Positions 33,142 through 41,808 are shown, numbered from the stretch's first letter. The stretch: DNA of 64,000 bases from Paraburkholderia rhynchosiae (GCF_002879865.1 NZ_PNXY01000007.1:124001-188000), one strand, 5' to 3'. Translations and numbers: made by a program. Notes: generated by a model not told the origin, from the letters alone.

Positions 33142-34251
33142 ATGGGTATGCGGGTGGCAATCGTTGGTGCAGGAATCGCCGGACTGAGTACGGCGTGGTC
33201 GCTCACCAAGCTGGGGCACGACGTCACGCTGATCGAGCAGGGCTCGATCCCGAATTCGCTTGCCGCATCGGGCGATCGGCATCGCATGATTCGCCGCGCT
33301 TATGGCGACGCCGACGGCTATGCGCAAACTATCGCCGAAGCGTTCGATAGTTGGGACATGCTCTGGGACGATCTCGGCGTGTCCCATTATGCGAATTGCG
33401 GCGTACTCGGCATTTCGCAATTGGCAGGCGACGGGGCCGAGCAGTTTCGTATCGGCCTCGACCGCATGGGCTTCGAATATGAACGGCTCAATCCGCAGGA
33501 AGCCGCCGAGCGATATCCGTTTCTCGACGCCGCCACGTTTCGTTACGCGTACCTCGACCATGACGGCGGCGCGCTCTTCAGCGAGCGCATTGCACACGAC
33601 CTGAAAGCGTGGCTCAGAATGCGCGGCGTCGATATTCGCATGCACACGAAGGCGGTTTCGATCGATCCGCACACGGCGAGCGCGCACTTTGAGGACGGCA
33701 CCAGCGTTTGCGCCGACCGCCTTGTCGTGACAGCGGGCGCCTGGACGCTGCGACTGTTCCCCGCGCTCGCGGAGAACCTCGTCATTTATCGCAACGCCGT
33801 GGCTTATCTTGCGCCGCCCGCGGATCTGGAGAGCGCGTGGTCGAATGCGCCGGCGATCGTCGACATTGGCGGTTCAAGCGATGGCTACGTGTTGCCGCCA
33901 ATCGACGGTATCGGTCTGAAGTTCGGCGCGGGTGTGCTTAAGAAACCCGTGCCGGATGCTGAAACCGAGCGGGTTCCGGTTGCCGGCGAAGGCGAGCGCT
34001 TGCGACAGCTTTTTGCGCCGCCGTTCACGCGCATCGACGAATATGCGGTAACCGAAGTCAAAACCTGCGCGTACACGTTCACGGCCGATCAGCGGTTCTT
34101 TTCGAAGCGCATCGGCAAGACGCTCGTCGTGTCCGCCTGCTCGGGGCACGGCTACAAATTCGGCGCGGCCGTGGGTCAGCGAGTCGCGCATGCGCTCGAG
34201 ACCGACGATGACGCCGCGCTCGCGCAGTGGCTCAGAGCCGAGACGGCGTAA
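33142..34251 (+). CDS. FAD-dependent oxidoreductase, monomeric sarcosine-oxidase-like
   Basis: A 369-residue flavoenzyme of the D-amino-acid oxidase superfamily, MSOX/MTOX branch, which oxidises N-methyl or secondary amino acids with oxygen. The dinucleotide fold is VAIVGAGIAGLSTAWSLTKL. The group-specific GDRHRMIRRAYGDADG follows. Late motifs are EVKTCAYTFTADQRFF and VVSACSGHGYKFGAAVG. The Cys in KTCAYT (near residue 309) matches the Cys that binds FAD covalently in monomeric sarcosine oxidase. GGGGGGA lies upstream of the ATG at 33142, and a second ATG at 33148 is equally possible. The substrate is unknown. A 57-residue frame follows 6 bases later. Confidence 0.9.
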   Translation: MGMRVAIVGAGIAGLSTAWSLTKLGHDVTLIEQGSIPNSLAASGDRHRMIRRAYGDADGYAQTIAEAFDSWDMLWDDLGVSHYANCGVLGISQLAGDGAEQFRIGLDRMGFEYERLNPQEAAERYPFLDAATFRYAYLDHDGGALFSERIAHDLKAWLRMRGVDIRMHTKAVSIDPHTASAHFEDGTSVCADRLVVTAGAWTLRLFPALAENLVIYRNAVAYLAPPADLESAWSNAPAIVDIGGSSDGYVLPPIDGIGLKFGAGVLKKPVPDAETERVPVAGEGERLRQLFAPPFTRIDEYAVTEVKTCAYTFTADQRFFSKRIGKTLVVSACSGHGYKFGAAVGQRVAHALETDDDAALAQWLRAETA

Positions 34252-34257
34252 GACGCG

Positions 34258-34431
34258 ATGTCGGACGCCAATGCTCTTTTCGTCCCGCAGTTCGATGGCA
34301 CTGACGGAGCCGACGAAGCGGCGATGACGCGCGCGGCGTTGCGGTGCATCGACGGCTTCACGGCATGCCCTGCGCAAAGTGCACCTGCGGGTGATGTACT
34401 CGCGAAATCGCGCGGATGGTTCAATCGTTAA
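34258..34431 (+). CDS. possible 57-residue protein downstream of the flavoenzyme
   Basis: An ATG at 34258, 6 bases after the oxidoreductase stop, opens a 58-codon frame. The product begins MSDANALFVPQFDGTDGADE and has two Cys in CIDGFTACPAQ. There is no family I recognise and no clear ribosome site, but the position would allow translational coupling. It could also be a chance frame. Confidence 0.35.
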   Translation: MSDANALFVPQFDGTDGADEAAMTRAALRCIDGFTACPAQSAPAGDVLAKSRGWFNR

Positions 34432-34678
34432 GCAGCATCGCAATCTGTGGATTGTGACGTGGCAAGATGGGCGCGGGGGCATCAAGCAGCGCTCGTATTA
34501 ACGCTGGTTCTCATGCTCTGCGCGTGCGTGGTTCCAAAATCGGAGCATCCGGTGGAGCTAACAATCGCGGCCCGATGCTCTTATGCTCACGGCTTGCGAG
34601 CCGGCGCCTGTCGTGATGTGTCAGATGAAGACAAGGTGCCGTGCAACGCTTGCTTATCGACATAACAAGGAGCCGCCG

Positions 34679-35140
34679 ATGTCCGAAACGATTCAAATCC
34701 GCCCCATTAGACGCGAAGATTTCGATGCATGGTTGCCGCTATGGGATGCCTACAACGCATTCTACGGTCGCTCCGGCGAAACCGCATTGCCGCGCGAAAT
34801 CACGCATCTCACGTGGGGCCGCTTTTTCGACTGCTATGAACCGATGCATGCGACGGTCGCCGAACGTCATGGCCAGTTGGTCGGCATCGTGCATTTTCTG
34901 TATCACCGTCACACGACGATGGCGGGACCGATCTGCTATCTGCAAGACTTGTATACGCTGGAGTCGGAGCGCGGCAAGGGCGTCGGCCGCGCGTTGATCG
35001 AAGCGGTGTATGCACGGGCGAAAGCAGATGGCTCGCAAAGGGTGTACTGGCAAACGCATGAAACGAATCACACCGCGATGCGGTTGTATGACACGGTGGC
35101 GGATAAGTCGGGGTTTGTGGTTTATCGGAAGGGAGTGTAG
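34679..35140 (+). CDS. GNAT N-acetyltransferase
   Basis: A 153-residue acetyltransferase of the common GNAT type. It starts IQIRPIRREDFDAWLPLWDA, has the strand VGIVHFLYHRHTTMAGPICY, then LQDLYTLESERGKGVGRALI with the acetyl-CoA loop R-G-K-G-V-G, and ends with THETNHTAMRLYDTVADKSG as motif B. AAGGAG lies 7 bases before the ATG at 34679. A terminator-like hairpin follows at 35218. It is a single gene and the substrate is unknown. Confidence 0.9.
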   Translation: MSETIQIRPIRREDFDAWLPLWDAYNAFYGRSGETALPREITHLTWGRFFDCYEPMHATVAERHGQLVGIVHFLYHRHTTMAGPICYLQDLYTLESERGKGVGRALIEAVYARAKADGSQRVYWQTHETNHTAMRLYDTVADKSGFVVYRKGV

Positions 35141-35483
35141 CGGCGCCATCGTGCGCCTCTCGCGGGGCGTCAACGCATATTGCTATTGCTCAGCGCCGTC
35201 TATTGCGCTTCATTGAGAAGGGCCGCATATTGCGGCCCTTGGCTCTTTTGGCAGCTGTCTGCACTCGTCGTCCTGCGAGCCCGAAGCGGCCGCAGTGCGT
35301 AGCCTTGGCTTACGTCCCGCTCGTCTCTGCTCTTCTTTTGCCATCTTGGCTGCCGTTTTCTGCTGTTCATCAAGCTCAGATCAGCGTGATAGCGTCTTTG
35401 CGGTGCTATGCTCTGATGCGGTCCGTTGCGCGAGGCCTCGTTGCCACGCCTGCGTTCTGCTCAAGCGTCCGGAGACTACGCTC
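35141..35483. other. intergenic with a terminator hairpin
   Basis: The stretch holds the hairpin at 35218-35240 and a mixed-composition region before the next gene. A plus-strand frame over 35203-35550 is not supported by a ribosome site or a protein-like product. Confidence 0.4.
35218..35252 (+). terminator. terminator downstream of the GNAT gene
   Basis: AAGGGCCGC at 35218-35226 pairs with GCGGCCCTT at 35232-35240 around a 5-base loop, followed by GGCTCTTTTGG. The stem is strong and the T tract modest. Confidence 0.6.
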
Positions 35484-35771
35484 ATGTCGAATTCCGTGCA
35501 GATCCAGGTTGCCGATTCACACCTCTATCCCGGTTGCGCGGTGCATATAGCGCACTTGCCGGAGCCCGCCCGAGCGGCCGCCGCGATCGTCGAATTCGCG
35601 GATGGCTCCGGCGCTCACGCCACCTGCCATTTGCGCGCTCACGACGAACTCGAATTGACCGTCGACGGTTATGCGACGCAAAAGCGCTACCCGGTCAACA
35701 CCAGGCATTGGCTGCTGCTCGCCGTCGACGCAACGCACAACAGTTGGCGAGTGAAGCGCCGCTTGCCTTAG
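35484..35771 (+). CDS. hypothetical protein, 95 residues
   Basis: No family recognised. The 95-residue product (MSNSVQIQVADSHLYPGCAV at the start, THNSWRVKRRLP at the end) looks like a small all-beta cytoplasmic protein, with alternating hydrophobic strands (AAIVEFADGSGAHATCHLRA, HWLLLAVDA). GGAG lies 9-12 bases before the ATG at 35484. It precedes the acid phosphatase gene by 129 bases on the same strand, and a functional link is not evident. Confidence 0.65.
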   Translation: MSNSVQIQVADSHLYPGCAVHIAHLPEPARAAAAIVEFADGSGAHATCHLRAHDELELTVDGYATQKRYPVNTRHWLLLAVDATHNSWRVKRRLP

Positions 35772-35900
35772 CTGCAACCACCGCATCACATTCAGCGTAC
35801 TTCAGCCGTACTCTCAGCCGAATCGAAGCTACAGCCGGCGCCCCGCGCGCCGCCCCGAGCCGCACTTGACTGCTCGTCACGCACATTTCGGAACTGACCG

Positions 35901-37610
35901 ATGACAGACCACGACTCATTCCTGCCGCCGAACCCCGATAGCGCGGACAACGCGCCCAACGCCGCGGACGATCCTCAGAATCCCGACCGTCGGCGTGTCC
36001 TCACCGGCCTCGCGGCGGTCGGCATCGGGCTCGCGTTGACCGGCTGCAAGACGGAACAGATGGCAAGCGATGGCGCGCCTCGCAGCGCCGCCGATTTACG
36101 GCTCGACGCCGCCCTGCGCGATCAGGTCAAACACATCGTGGTGATCTACGCCGAGAACCGCAGTTTCGCGAACCTGTACGGCAATTTTCCGGGCATCCAG
36201 CATCCGCTCGATGCGGTCAGCGCCGAGCGCTATCTGCAACTCGACCGCGACGGCAAGACGCCGTTGCCGCGCCTGCCGGCAATCTGGGGCGGCCTCGTGC
36301 CGCAAGCGCAGGAAGTGGACGGCAAGCGCTACATGATCGGCCAGAACGACATCGGCAATCTGCGCAACGGCCCTTTTCATCTCACCGACGCGCACGGCGC
36401 GCCGCTGCCCACCGGCGTCATCACGCGCGATCTCGTGCATCGCTTCTATCAGAACCAGATGCAGATCAACGCCGGCCGCAACAACCAGTTCGCCGCGTGG
36501 GGCGATTCGGGCGGCCTTGTGATGGGGCATTACCGCACTTCCGCCGACACGCTGAAGCTATGGAATCTCGCGCAGCAATACACGTTGTGCGATAACTTTT
36601 TTATGGCGGCGTTCGGCGGCTCGTGGCTGAACCACATCTTCCTTATTTCGGCGCAGGCGCCGTTCTATCCGGACATTCAGAACAGCCCGGCGAAGAAAAT
36701 GGTGTCGGTGGTGGAAGGCGACGACCCGACCGGCGTGCGGCTGAAGCTCGCGGCGGAATCCCCCGCGTCGGCGCTCGACGGCCCGCCGAAATTCGTCAAC
36801 GACGGCGCGTTTACCGCCGACGGCTACGCCGTCAACACGATGGCGCCGCCCTATCAGCCTAGCAGTGTGCGACCGGCCGAAGGCGGCAACCCGGCGTTCG
36901 CAGACGCGTCGAATCCGCGCGTGCTGCCGCCGCAAAATTACGCGACCATCGGCGACCGTCTTACGGACAAGGGCGTGGACTGGGCGTGGTACAGCGGGGC
37001 CTGGCAATACGCGTTGGAGCATCAGGACACGGGCGCAGTGCCTGACTTCCAGTATCACCATCAGCCGTTCAACTATTTCGCCAACTACGCGCCGGGCACG
37101 GCCGCGCGGCGCAAATATCTGCGCGATGCGGGCCTCGGCAACGATGCGTCGACGAACCGTCTGATCGCGGACGTCGATGCCGGGCGCTTGCCTACGGTCA
37201 CGTTCTACAAGCCGCAAGGCGATCTGAACATGCATGCCGGCTACGCGGACGTCGAATCGGGCGACCGGCACGTCGCGAATGTGATCGAGCATATTCGGCG
37301 CGGTCCGCAATGGGCCAACACGGTCGTGATCGTTACCGTCGATGAAAACGGCGGCTGGTGGGATCCGGTCGCGCCGCCCACGGGCGACCGCTGGGGTCCA
37401 GGGTCGCGGATTCCGGCGCTGGTGATTTCGCCGCTCGCCAAAAAGGGCTACGTCGACCATACGGTGTACGACACAAACTCGATTCTTCGCCTGATCAGCC
37501 GGGTGCATGGGCTCGCGCCGCTCGACGGCGTCGTTGCGCGTGATCGTGCGTTCGCGCGCAATGGTCTCGCGCCGCTTGGGGATCTGACCGCGCCGTTGGA
37601 CCTGGCTTAA
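35901..37610 (+). CDS. acpA: acid phosphatase AcpA-type, phospholipase-C superfamily
   Basis: A 569-residue exported phosphoesterase of the AcpA/PLC superfamily. The signal is Tat-like (PDRRRVLTGLAAVGIGLALT) and ends in the lipobox LTGC, so it may be a Tat-exported lipoprotein. The catalytic start KHIVVIYAENRSFANLYGNF carries the Glu-Asn metal site. Further conserved segments are FGGSWLNHIFLISAQAPFYP and VVIVTVDENGGWWDPVAPPT. AcpA-type enzymes remove phosphate from a broad range of substrates. It shares the superfamily with the phospholipase C 6 kb upstream but lacks the DUF756 domains. Confidence 0.9.
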   Translation: MTDHDSFLPPNPDSADNAPNAADDPQNPDRRRVLTGLAAVGIGLALTGCKTEQMASDGAPRSAADLRLDAALRDQVKHIVVIYAENRSFANLYGNFPGIQHPLDAVSAERYLQLDRDGKTPLPRLPAIWGGLVPQAQEVDGKRYMIGQNDIGNLRNGPFHLTDAHGAPLPTGVITRDLVHRFYQNQMQINAGRNNQFAAWGDSGGLVMGHYRTSADTLKLWNLAQQYTLCDNFFMAAFGGSWLNHIFLISAQAPFYPDIQNSPAKKMVSVVEGDDPTGVRLKLAAESPASALDGPPKFVNDGAFTADGYAVNTMAPPYQPSSVRPAEGGNPAFADASNPRVLPPQNYATIGDRLTDKGVDWAWYSGAWQYALEHQDTGAVPDFQYHHQPFNYFANYAPGTAARRKYLRDAGLGNDASTNRLIADVDAGRLPTVTFYKPQGDLNMHAGYADVESGDRHVANVIEHIRRGPQWANTVVIVTVDENGGWWDPVAPPTGDRWGPGSRIPALVISPLAKKGYVDHTVYDTNSILRLISRVHGLAPLDGVVARDRAFARNGLAPLGDLTAPLDLA

Positions 37611-37661
37611 CAATCTGGCTTAACGACCAGGCTCAACAATCACCGAGCGGTGATTACCCGA

Positions 37662-38336
37662 TCACTGCACGGCGGCGTGGAGCGTGGCGATCACCGCATC
37701 GGCAATTTGCTGAGCCGTTTTCTGGATCGTCTTTTTCTCGTCGCCGCTCGCCATCACAAACTCAGCGGCGATCACGTACGGGTTCAGCTTGATGGCTGCG
37801 CCGTGCATGCGCTTGCTGTCGGCCTCTTCGACCGCATCGTAGAGCGGCGGCAAATTCGCCGACGCCAGGCTGTCGCACGATACCGCGACCTGAATGTTGT
37901 TCTGACCGGCGCCGAAACCGACCATCGCACGCCGTAGACGGTTGCCGTCGTCGACATTCAGGAACACACCGCGCACTTGCCAGCCCGAAGCGGGCAACGG
38001 CTGGCCTGGCGCAGTACGGCGCGCATCCACGCCGCCTTTTTTCAGATCGGCAGTGAGCGCATCCGCCATTTCGTTGACGATTTTCGTTGCGTGGTCTTGC
38101 GGATTCGCGTCGTGCCCCAACGGTCCCGGACCGCTCGGCAACAAACCGCGCAGACGGCGCACGCGCTGACCGGGGCCACTGTCCGGCGTGACGTCCGCCG
38201 CATCCAGTTCGAAGTCCGATACATAGACGACCGGCGCTGGCGCGGCGAACGGCGCGTCGTCCGCCGCGACGCTCAATGTGGGAGCCGCGCTTATGCACGC
38301 CGCCAGCGCCCCAAAACGCAGAAATCGATGCTGCAT
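37662..38336 (-). CDS. DUF4410 family exported protein
   Basis: A 224-residue protein with an N-terminal signal peptide (FLRFGALAACISAAPTLSVA), so it is probably periplasmic or outer-membrane associated. The DUF4410 pattern is VVYVSDFELDAADVTPDSGP near the mature start, IVNEMADALTADLKKGGVDA, and GWQVRGVFLNVDDGNRLRRA followed by MVGFGAGQNNIQVAVSC. The function is unknown. The gene is convergent to the acid phosphatase, with a short inverted repeat (AATCACC at 37638, its complement at 37649) between them. The ATG at 38336 is preceded by GGAGGCG 4-10 bases upstream. Confidence 0.85.
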   Translation of the reverse strand: MQHRFLRFGALAACISAAPTLSVAADDAPFAAPAPVVYVSDFELDAADVTPDSGPGQRVRRLRGLLPSGPGPLGHDANPQDHATKIVNEMADALTADLKKGGVDARRTAPGQPLPASGWQVRGVFLNVDDGNRLRRAMVGFGAGQNNIQVAVSCDSLASANLPPLYDAVEEADSKRMHGAAIKLNPYVIAAEFVMASGDEKKTIQKTAQQIADAVIATLHAAVQ

Positions 38337-38543
38337 GGCACGCCTCCATGAATGCTACGAAGACAACGAAAGGGCAACATCGGGCACGTGATCGCGGGGC
38401 CGACCAGCGACGTGGCCATGGTACTGCCACGCGTTTCGCGCGTCCTTTTTTTCATGCGAGAAAGTCACGTCTTTGGCCTTTGCATAACACGCGTTGCGAC
38501 ATAGACTGTTAAGGCAATTCTGCGCAATTCATACGGAACTGAT

Positions 38544-38903
38544 ATGCGCCTGACCATTCTCATTAACGGTTCCGATCCCACCGTGAGTCACGACTACGCC
38601 GTCTTATGGCTCGACACCGACCAACGCCGGTGGTCGAGGGAAGCGCATCAAGGGATCGATCTGCCCCCGTGGGGCGAACTGCATGACGAAGATGGCGTGA
38701 CCACCCTGTGTGCGCCAAGCACCGACGCGCCGTTATGCACGCTGCGTGGACTGCACGTCGACCGCAAGCAGCGCGTCAGCGCCGCGCAAGGCGACGCAGC
38801 CTGGACCGCGCTGCGCAATCGCGCGCCAACAAGCGGTTTCTGGCGTTTGCAAGCGGTGGATCGTCAAACCGTGCAAGCGGAAAACAGCGTGTTCGGCAAT
38901 TAA
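38544..38903 (+). CDS. hypothetical protein, 119 residues
   Basis: No family recognised. The product (MRLTILINGSDPTVSHDYAV at the start) has a folded look with several Trp residues (RRWSREAHQGIDLPPWGELH, GFWRLQAVDRQTVQAENSVF) and no signal peptide. There is a possible SD-like GGAAC 6 bases before the ATG at 38544. It is divergent from the DUF4410 gene by about 200 bases and stands alone. Confidence 0.6.
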   Translation: MRLTILINGSDPTVSHDYAVLWLDTDQRRWSREAHQGIDLPPWGELHDEDGVTTLCAPSTDAPLCTLRGLHVDRKQRVSAAQGDAAWTALRNRAPTSGFWRLQAVDRQTVQAENSVFGN

Positions 38904-39025
38904 TTCCAGCGTCTTTTCTGCTCGGTCGAAATTCCCACGGGCGCGTTAATCGACGCACGCGCGGGAATCATTTTGTTTGCGCATCCGGGCGGTGTGCGAG
39001 GCCGCGCTTCGGTTCGCTTGAGCAA

Positions 39026-39060
39026 CGCACGCACTTAAGCTCTTCTTAAGTTTGCGTGCG
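39026..39060. other. long imperfect hairpin
   Basis: CGCACGCA-CTTAAG at 39026-39039 pairs with CTTAAG-TT-TGCGTGCG at 39045-39060 around a 5-base loop, giving about 14 base pairs with one bulge. There is no T run, so it is more likely an operator or an RNA structure than a terminator. Confidence 0.55.
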
Positions 39061-39083
39061 TAGAGTTGGAAATCCACGCATTC

Positions 39084-39111
39084 GGGTCGCTGCAAGGCGG
39101 CCCATTTTTTT
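39084..39111 (+). terminator. terminator-like hairpin, plus strand
   Basis: GGGTCGC at 39084-39090 pairs with GCGGCCC at 39097-39103, with one G-U pair and a 6-base loop. It is followed by A and seven T residues. It could end the 38544-38903 transcript or a small RNA beginning near 39060. Confidence 0.55.
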
Positions 39112-39258
39112 GCTCGCGCGGCGAAGCGTCATGTCGGCCTTCCCGCACGAACGTCCAATTCCTGCTGTCACCCAACACTGCATCCGCGCGCATTTCTCTC
39201 GCTCGATGCACGCGCTCAACGCTATACTCTGCGCCCCTCTCTCTGCACCGATCAACCC

Positions 39259-40008
39259 ATGAAGAAGTGGTTCGCCTGTCTGCTCCTTGCAGTTGCCGCT
39301 CACGCGAGCGCGGCATCTTCCTGCACCCAATTCACACCGAATGCGCAATGGCCGGTTCTGAGCAATCAGAAGATGGCGCCGAAAACGCGCATGCTTTGCT
39401 ATAGCGATTTCGCGGTCCTGCATTCGGGCATCACACACGGTCCGTTGTGGTCCGCCGAGCATCTGACGCGCGACCATATTGAAGCCGCCAAGGACATGTT
39501 GCGCACCAACAAATTTTTCGAGGACGCGCGTCTGCCCGAGGGCGAAGGGGCGACGCTCGCCGACTATAAACGCAGCGGCTTCGATCGCGGCCATATGAGT
39601 CCGGCGGGCAATCGCTGGAATCCCGAAGGGATGGCACAATCGTTTTCACTTGCCAATGTCGTGCCGCAAAATCGCGAGAACAATCAGCGGTTGTGGGCGC
39701 GCATTGAAACGTCGGTGCGCAAAATTTCAATGTCATATGACGACACCTACATCGTGACGGGTCCGATATTCAACGGCCAGCAATTGCAAACCATCGGACC
39801 AACGCGCGTGTTCGTACCGACGCAACTATTCAAGGCCGTCTACGTACCTTCGCGGAAAGTGGCGTTCGCAGTGGTAGTCGACAATGTGTCCACGAATCGT
39901 TACGACATCAGGACGATTCACGAACTCGAAGCAACATCAGGCATCCGCTTTCCGGGCATTCCGGAAGACCTCAAAGATCAGCGACCGGGAGGACTCAAAG
40001 GTGTTTAA
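39259..40008 (+). CDS. secreted DNA/RNA non-specific endonuclease
   Basis: A 249-residue nuclease of the NucA/EndoG beta-beta-alpha-metal family. The signal peptide is clear (MKKWFACLLLAVAAHASAAS). The catalytic motif is GFDRGHMSPAGNRWNPEGMA, with the general-base His in DRGH, and the metal-binding Asn lies in NVVPQNRENNQRLWARIETS. The end (VAFAVVVDNVSTNRYDIRTI) is also normal. It degrades DNA and RNA outside the cytoplasm, for nutrient use or as an effector-like activity. Its last 8 bases overlap the GTG of the next gene. The length is normal for the family. Confidence 0.93.
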   Translation: MKKWFACLLLAVAAHASAASSCTQFTPNAQWPVLSNQKMAPKTRMLCYSDFAVLHSGITHGPLWSAEHLTRDHIEAAKDMLRTNKFFEDARLPEGEGATLADYKRSGFDRGHMSPAGNRWNPEGMAQSFSLANVVPQNRENNQRLWARIETSVRKISMSYDDTYIVTGPIFNGQQLQTIGPTRVFVPTQLFKAVYVPSRKVAFAVVVDNVSTNRYDIRTIHELEATSGIRFPGIPEDLKDQRPGGLKGV

Positions 40009-40261
40009 GCCCTATGCGAACGATGACGACGTGCTCAACATTCAAGGCGACGCAATGACCGTGAGTAACGGAACAACGCGCGTCGTGTTGAACGGTACGC
40101 TCGAACTGACGCAAGACCAGCGCGGACTTAAAGCGGCACTCGCACTGAAGGACGCAGTGGATGCAATCGTAGCGGCTTTGCAGGCGCATCCCGGTTTGCC
40201 CGCGAAAGTGAAGGAGGAGCCGGATGCGAAACCCGGCGTCGTGCAGAATCCGTTTCAATAA
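40001..40261 (+). CDS. hypothetical protein overlapping the nuclease gene
   Basis: An 86-residue cytoplasmic product with no family I recognise. The GTG at 40001 overlaps the nuclease stop by 8 bases in another frame, and GGGAGG lies 9 bases upstream inside the nuclease gene, a strong ribosome site. The sequence begins VFKPYANDDDVLNIQGDAMT, has a helical middle (LKAALALKDAVDAIVAALQA) and ends PGVVQNPFQ. There is no signal peptide. Tight coupling to a secreted nuclease raises the possibility of an inhibitor or immunity role, which is inference only. Confidence 0.75.
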   Translation: MFKPYANDDDVLNIQGDAMTVSNGTTRVVLNGTLELTQDQRGLKAALALKDAVDAIVAALQAHPGLPAKVKEEPDAKPGVVQNPFQ

Positions 40262-40453
40262 TTTTTGAGGATTGTCAGAGCGCCGTTAATGCGAGAAGGC
40301 GAGCAGCGTGTTCAGCACGCCGATATGTTTCGGCCGTTACGTTTTGTCACCACGGCGGCGTCAACTGCTGTCTTCATGGCTGCGTTAAACCGGCAGCGCT
40401 GAATCATTTCAGCCGCGAAACAGAAATCCACCGGTTCAACCAGGAGTTAAACC

Positions 40454-40831
40454 ATGAAGACGCTTTTCGCCGCTCTCGCTTCTGCTCTGCTCGTATCGAC
40501 CGCCTTTGCTCAAACGGCTGCACCCGCACCGTCCGGACCTGCACAGCCCGCACAAACCCAGCCCGCCGGCCAGGCCAATCTGAAAGCAAGCACCGCCGTG
40601 CAAACCGGTACGACGGACGAAAGCGCCGCCACGACCAAAGCGCCTGCCAAGGCAACCACGAAGGCGCACGTGAAGACATCCTCGAAGCACACGGCGAAGA
40701 CGCACAAAGCCGTGAAGAAGACGCCCGCCGATTCAAGCGCGGCGGCAACGAAAACGGACGGCGCGCAACAGACCAGCAATGCGCCGGTGAATGCCGACGG
40801 CGCAAAGACCGACACGACCAAAACGCAATAA
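40454..40831 (+). CDS. exported Ala/Thr/Lys-rich protein
   Basis: A 125-residue protein with a signal peptide (MKTLFAALASALLVSTAFAQ). The mature part is low-complexity, rich in Ala, Thr, Lys and Pro (KAPAKATTKAHVKTSSKHTA), and probably disordered. Such proteins are common in the Burkholderia periplasm and have no assigned function. CAGGAG lies 7 bases before the ATG at 40454, and a good terminator follows at 40917. Confidence 0.8.
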   Translation: MKTLFAALASALLVSTAFAQTAAPAPSGPAQPAQTQPAGQANLKASTAVQTGTTDESAATTKAPAKATTKAHVKTSSKHTAKTHKAVKKTPADSSAAATKTDGAQQTSNAPVNADGAKTDTTKTQ

Positions 40832-40916
40832 CACGTGTACGGTTTCGGCATGCACCGGCCACGCATCTAGCGGTATAGAAGAAAATAATCGAAGCTGGGA
40901 TATGCCGTTCAGGGAG

Positions 40917-40942
40917 GGCGAGTCGTATGACTCGCCTTTTTT
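40917..40942 (+). terminator. rho-independent terminator
   Basis: GGCGAGTC at 40917-40924 pairs with GACTCGCC at 40929-40936 around a 4-base loop, followed by six T residues. It ends the transcript of the exported Ala/Thr/Lys-rich protein gene. Confidence 0.9.
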
Positions 40943-41004
40943 CATGCGGTTTTAGCGCGGCAGCAGCATGGCGCATGAAGCGCATGTAAAGCGCAAAGAA
41001 GCCA

Positions 41005-41718
41005 TCAATCCGAAGCGGAGTTTAGCTGCGCGAACTCGCTGAGTTGTCTCTCGTCGACAATTTCGATTTCCGCATAGCCGAGCTTCAACGCGCCCTGCGT
41101 TTCAAACTGCTTCAGCACCTGGTTGATCGTCTGCCGCGATAACGCCAGCATCATCGCGAGATCTTCCTGCGGCAGGTTGAGCACGCGCCGCAAGGCGCCG
41201 GGCTCGCCATATCCACCGGCCATCAACAACAGCCGACGTGCGACGCGTTGCGCGGCCGGCAGCAATGCGGCCTCTTCTATGGCATCGAAGGCGAGACGCA
41301 GCTTTTGCGTCAGCAGCAAACCGAATGTGTGCCGATACGCAGGCGTGCTTTCAAGCAGCGCGGCGAGTGCGGCACGCGGCACATGAAACAGTTCGGCGTC
41401 GCGCTCGGCATACGCGTCATGCGTTCGCGGACGATTGTCGAACAGCGCGATCTCGCCAAACCAGTTCACTGGCTCGATGACAGCCAGCAACGCCTCCTTG
41501 CCGCTCGAACTCGCCGCGCCGATCCGCACGAGACCGCCAAGCATGCAATAGATGCCGTCGTCGCAATCGCCGCGTGTGAAAAGACGATCGCCCGCCATGA
41601 GGCGCTCGACTCGCCCCGCTTCCATCAATTGCGTCTGCAAAGCGGCCGGGGCCGAGCGAAACCATGCGCTGCCTGCGAGCAGCGTGGCAAGCTGAGTCGA
41701 TGGAATTCTTGCGGTCAT
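41005..41718 (-). CDS. Crp/Fnr-family transcriptional regulator
   Basis: A 237-residue cytoplasmic regulator. The cyclic-nucleotide-binding-like domain spans about residues 15-130 (RLMAGDRLFTRGDCDDGIYC, VNWFGEIALFDNRPRTHDAY). The winged HTH follows with LNLPQEDLAMMLALSRQTIN and QVLKQFETQGALKLGYAEIE. The four-Cys iron-sulfur cluster of Fnr is absent, so it is not an oxygen sensor of that kind. The arginine in RPRTH near the phosphate-binding cassette resembles Crp, so a cyclic nucleotide ligand is possible. It is divergent from the DUF962 gene across 90 bases, which may be its target. Confidence 0.9.
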   Translation of the reverse strand: MTARIPSTQLATLLAGSAWFRSAPAALQTQLMEAGRVERLMAGDRLFTRGDCDDGIYCMLGGLVRIGAASSSGKEALLAVIEPVNWFGEIALFDNRPRTHDAYAERDAELFHVPRAALAALLESTPAYRHTFGLLLTQKLRLAFDAIEEAALLPAAQRVARRLLLMAGGYGEPGALRRVLNLPQEDLAMMLALSRQTINQVLKQFETQGALKLGYAEIEIVDERQLSEFAQLNSASD

Positions 41719-41808
41719 TGAATCGCGCCTGTGCCGATTGTCGGCTACCCGATGGTTTTAAATTTCGATCGCCGCGATTATGCTGGCTTTGACCGAGGAG
41801 CGGCATCC

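Larger units (their letters stand above)
38904..39258. other. intergenic with two strong hairpins
   Basis: It contains a long hairpin at 39026-39060 and a terminator-like hairpin at 39084-39111. No gene is seen. The region leads into the secreted nuclease gene, and a TATACT at about 39222-39227 is a possible -10 element for it. Confidence 0.45.

Noticed and set aside
34447..34665. 72-codon plus-strand frame with a lipobox-like LCAC
   Set aside because: The GTG start has no ribosome site, the sequence after the lipobox is not convincing and the frame ends just before the GNAT ribosome site.
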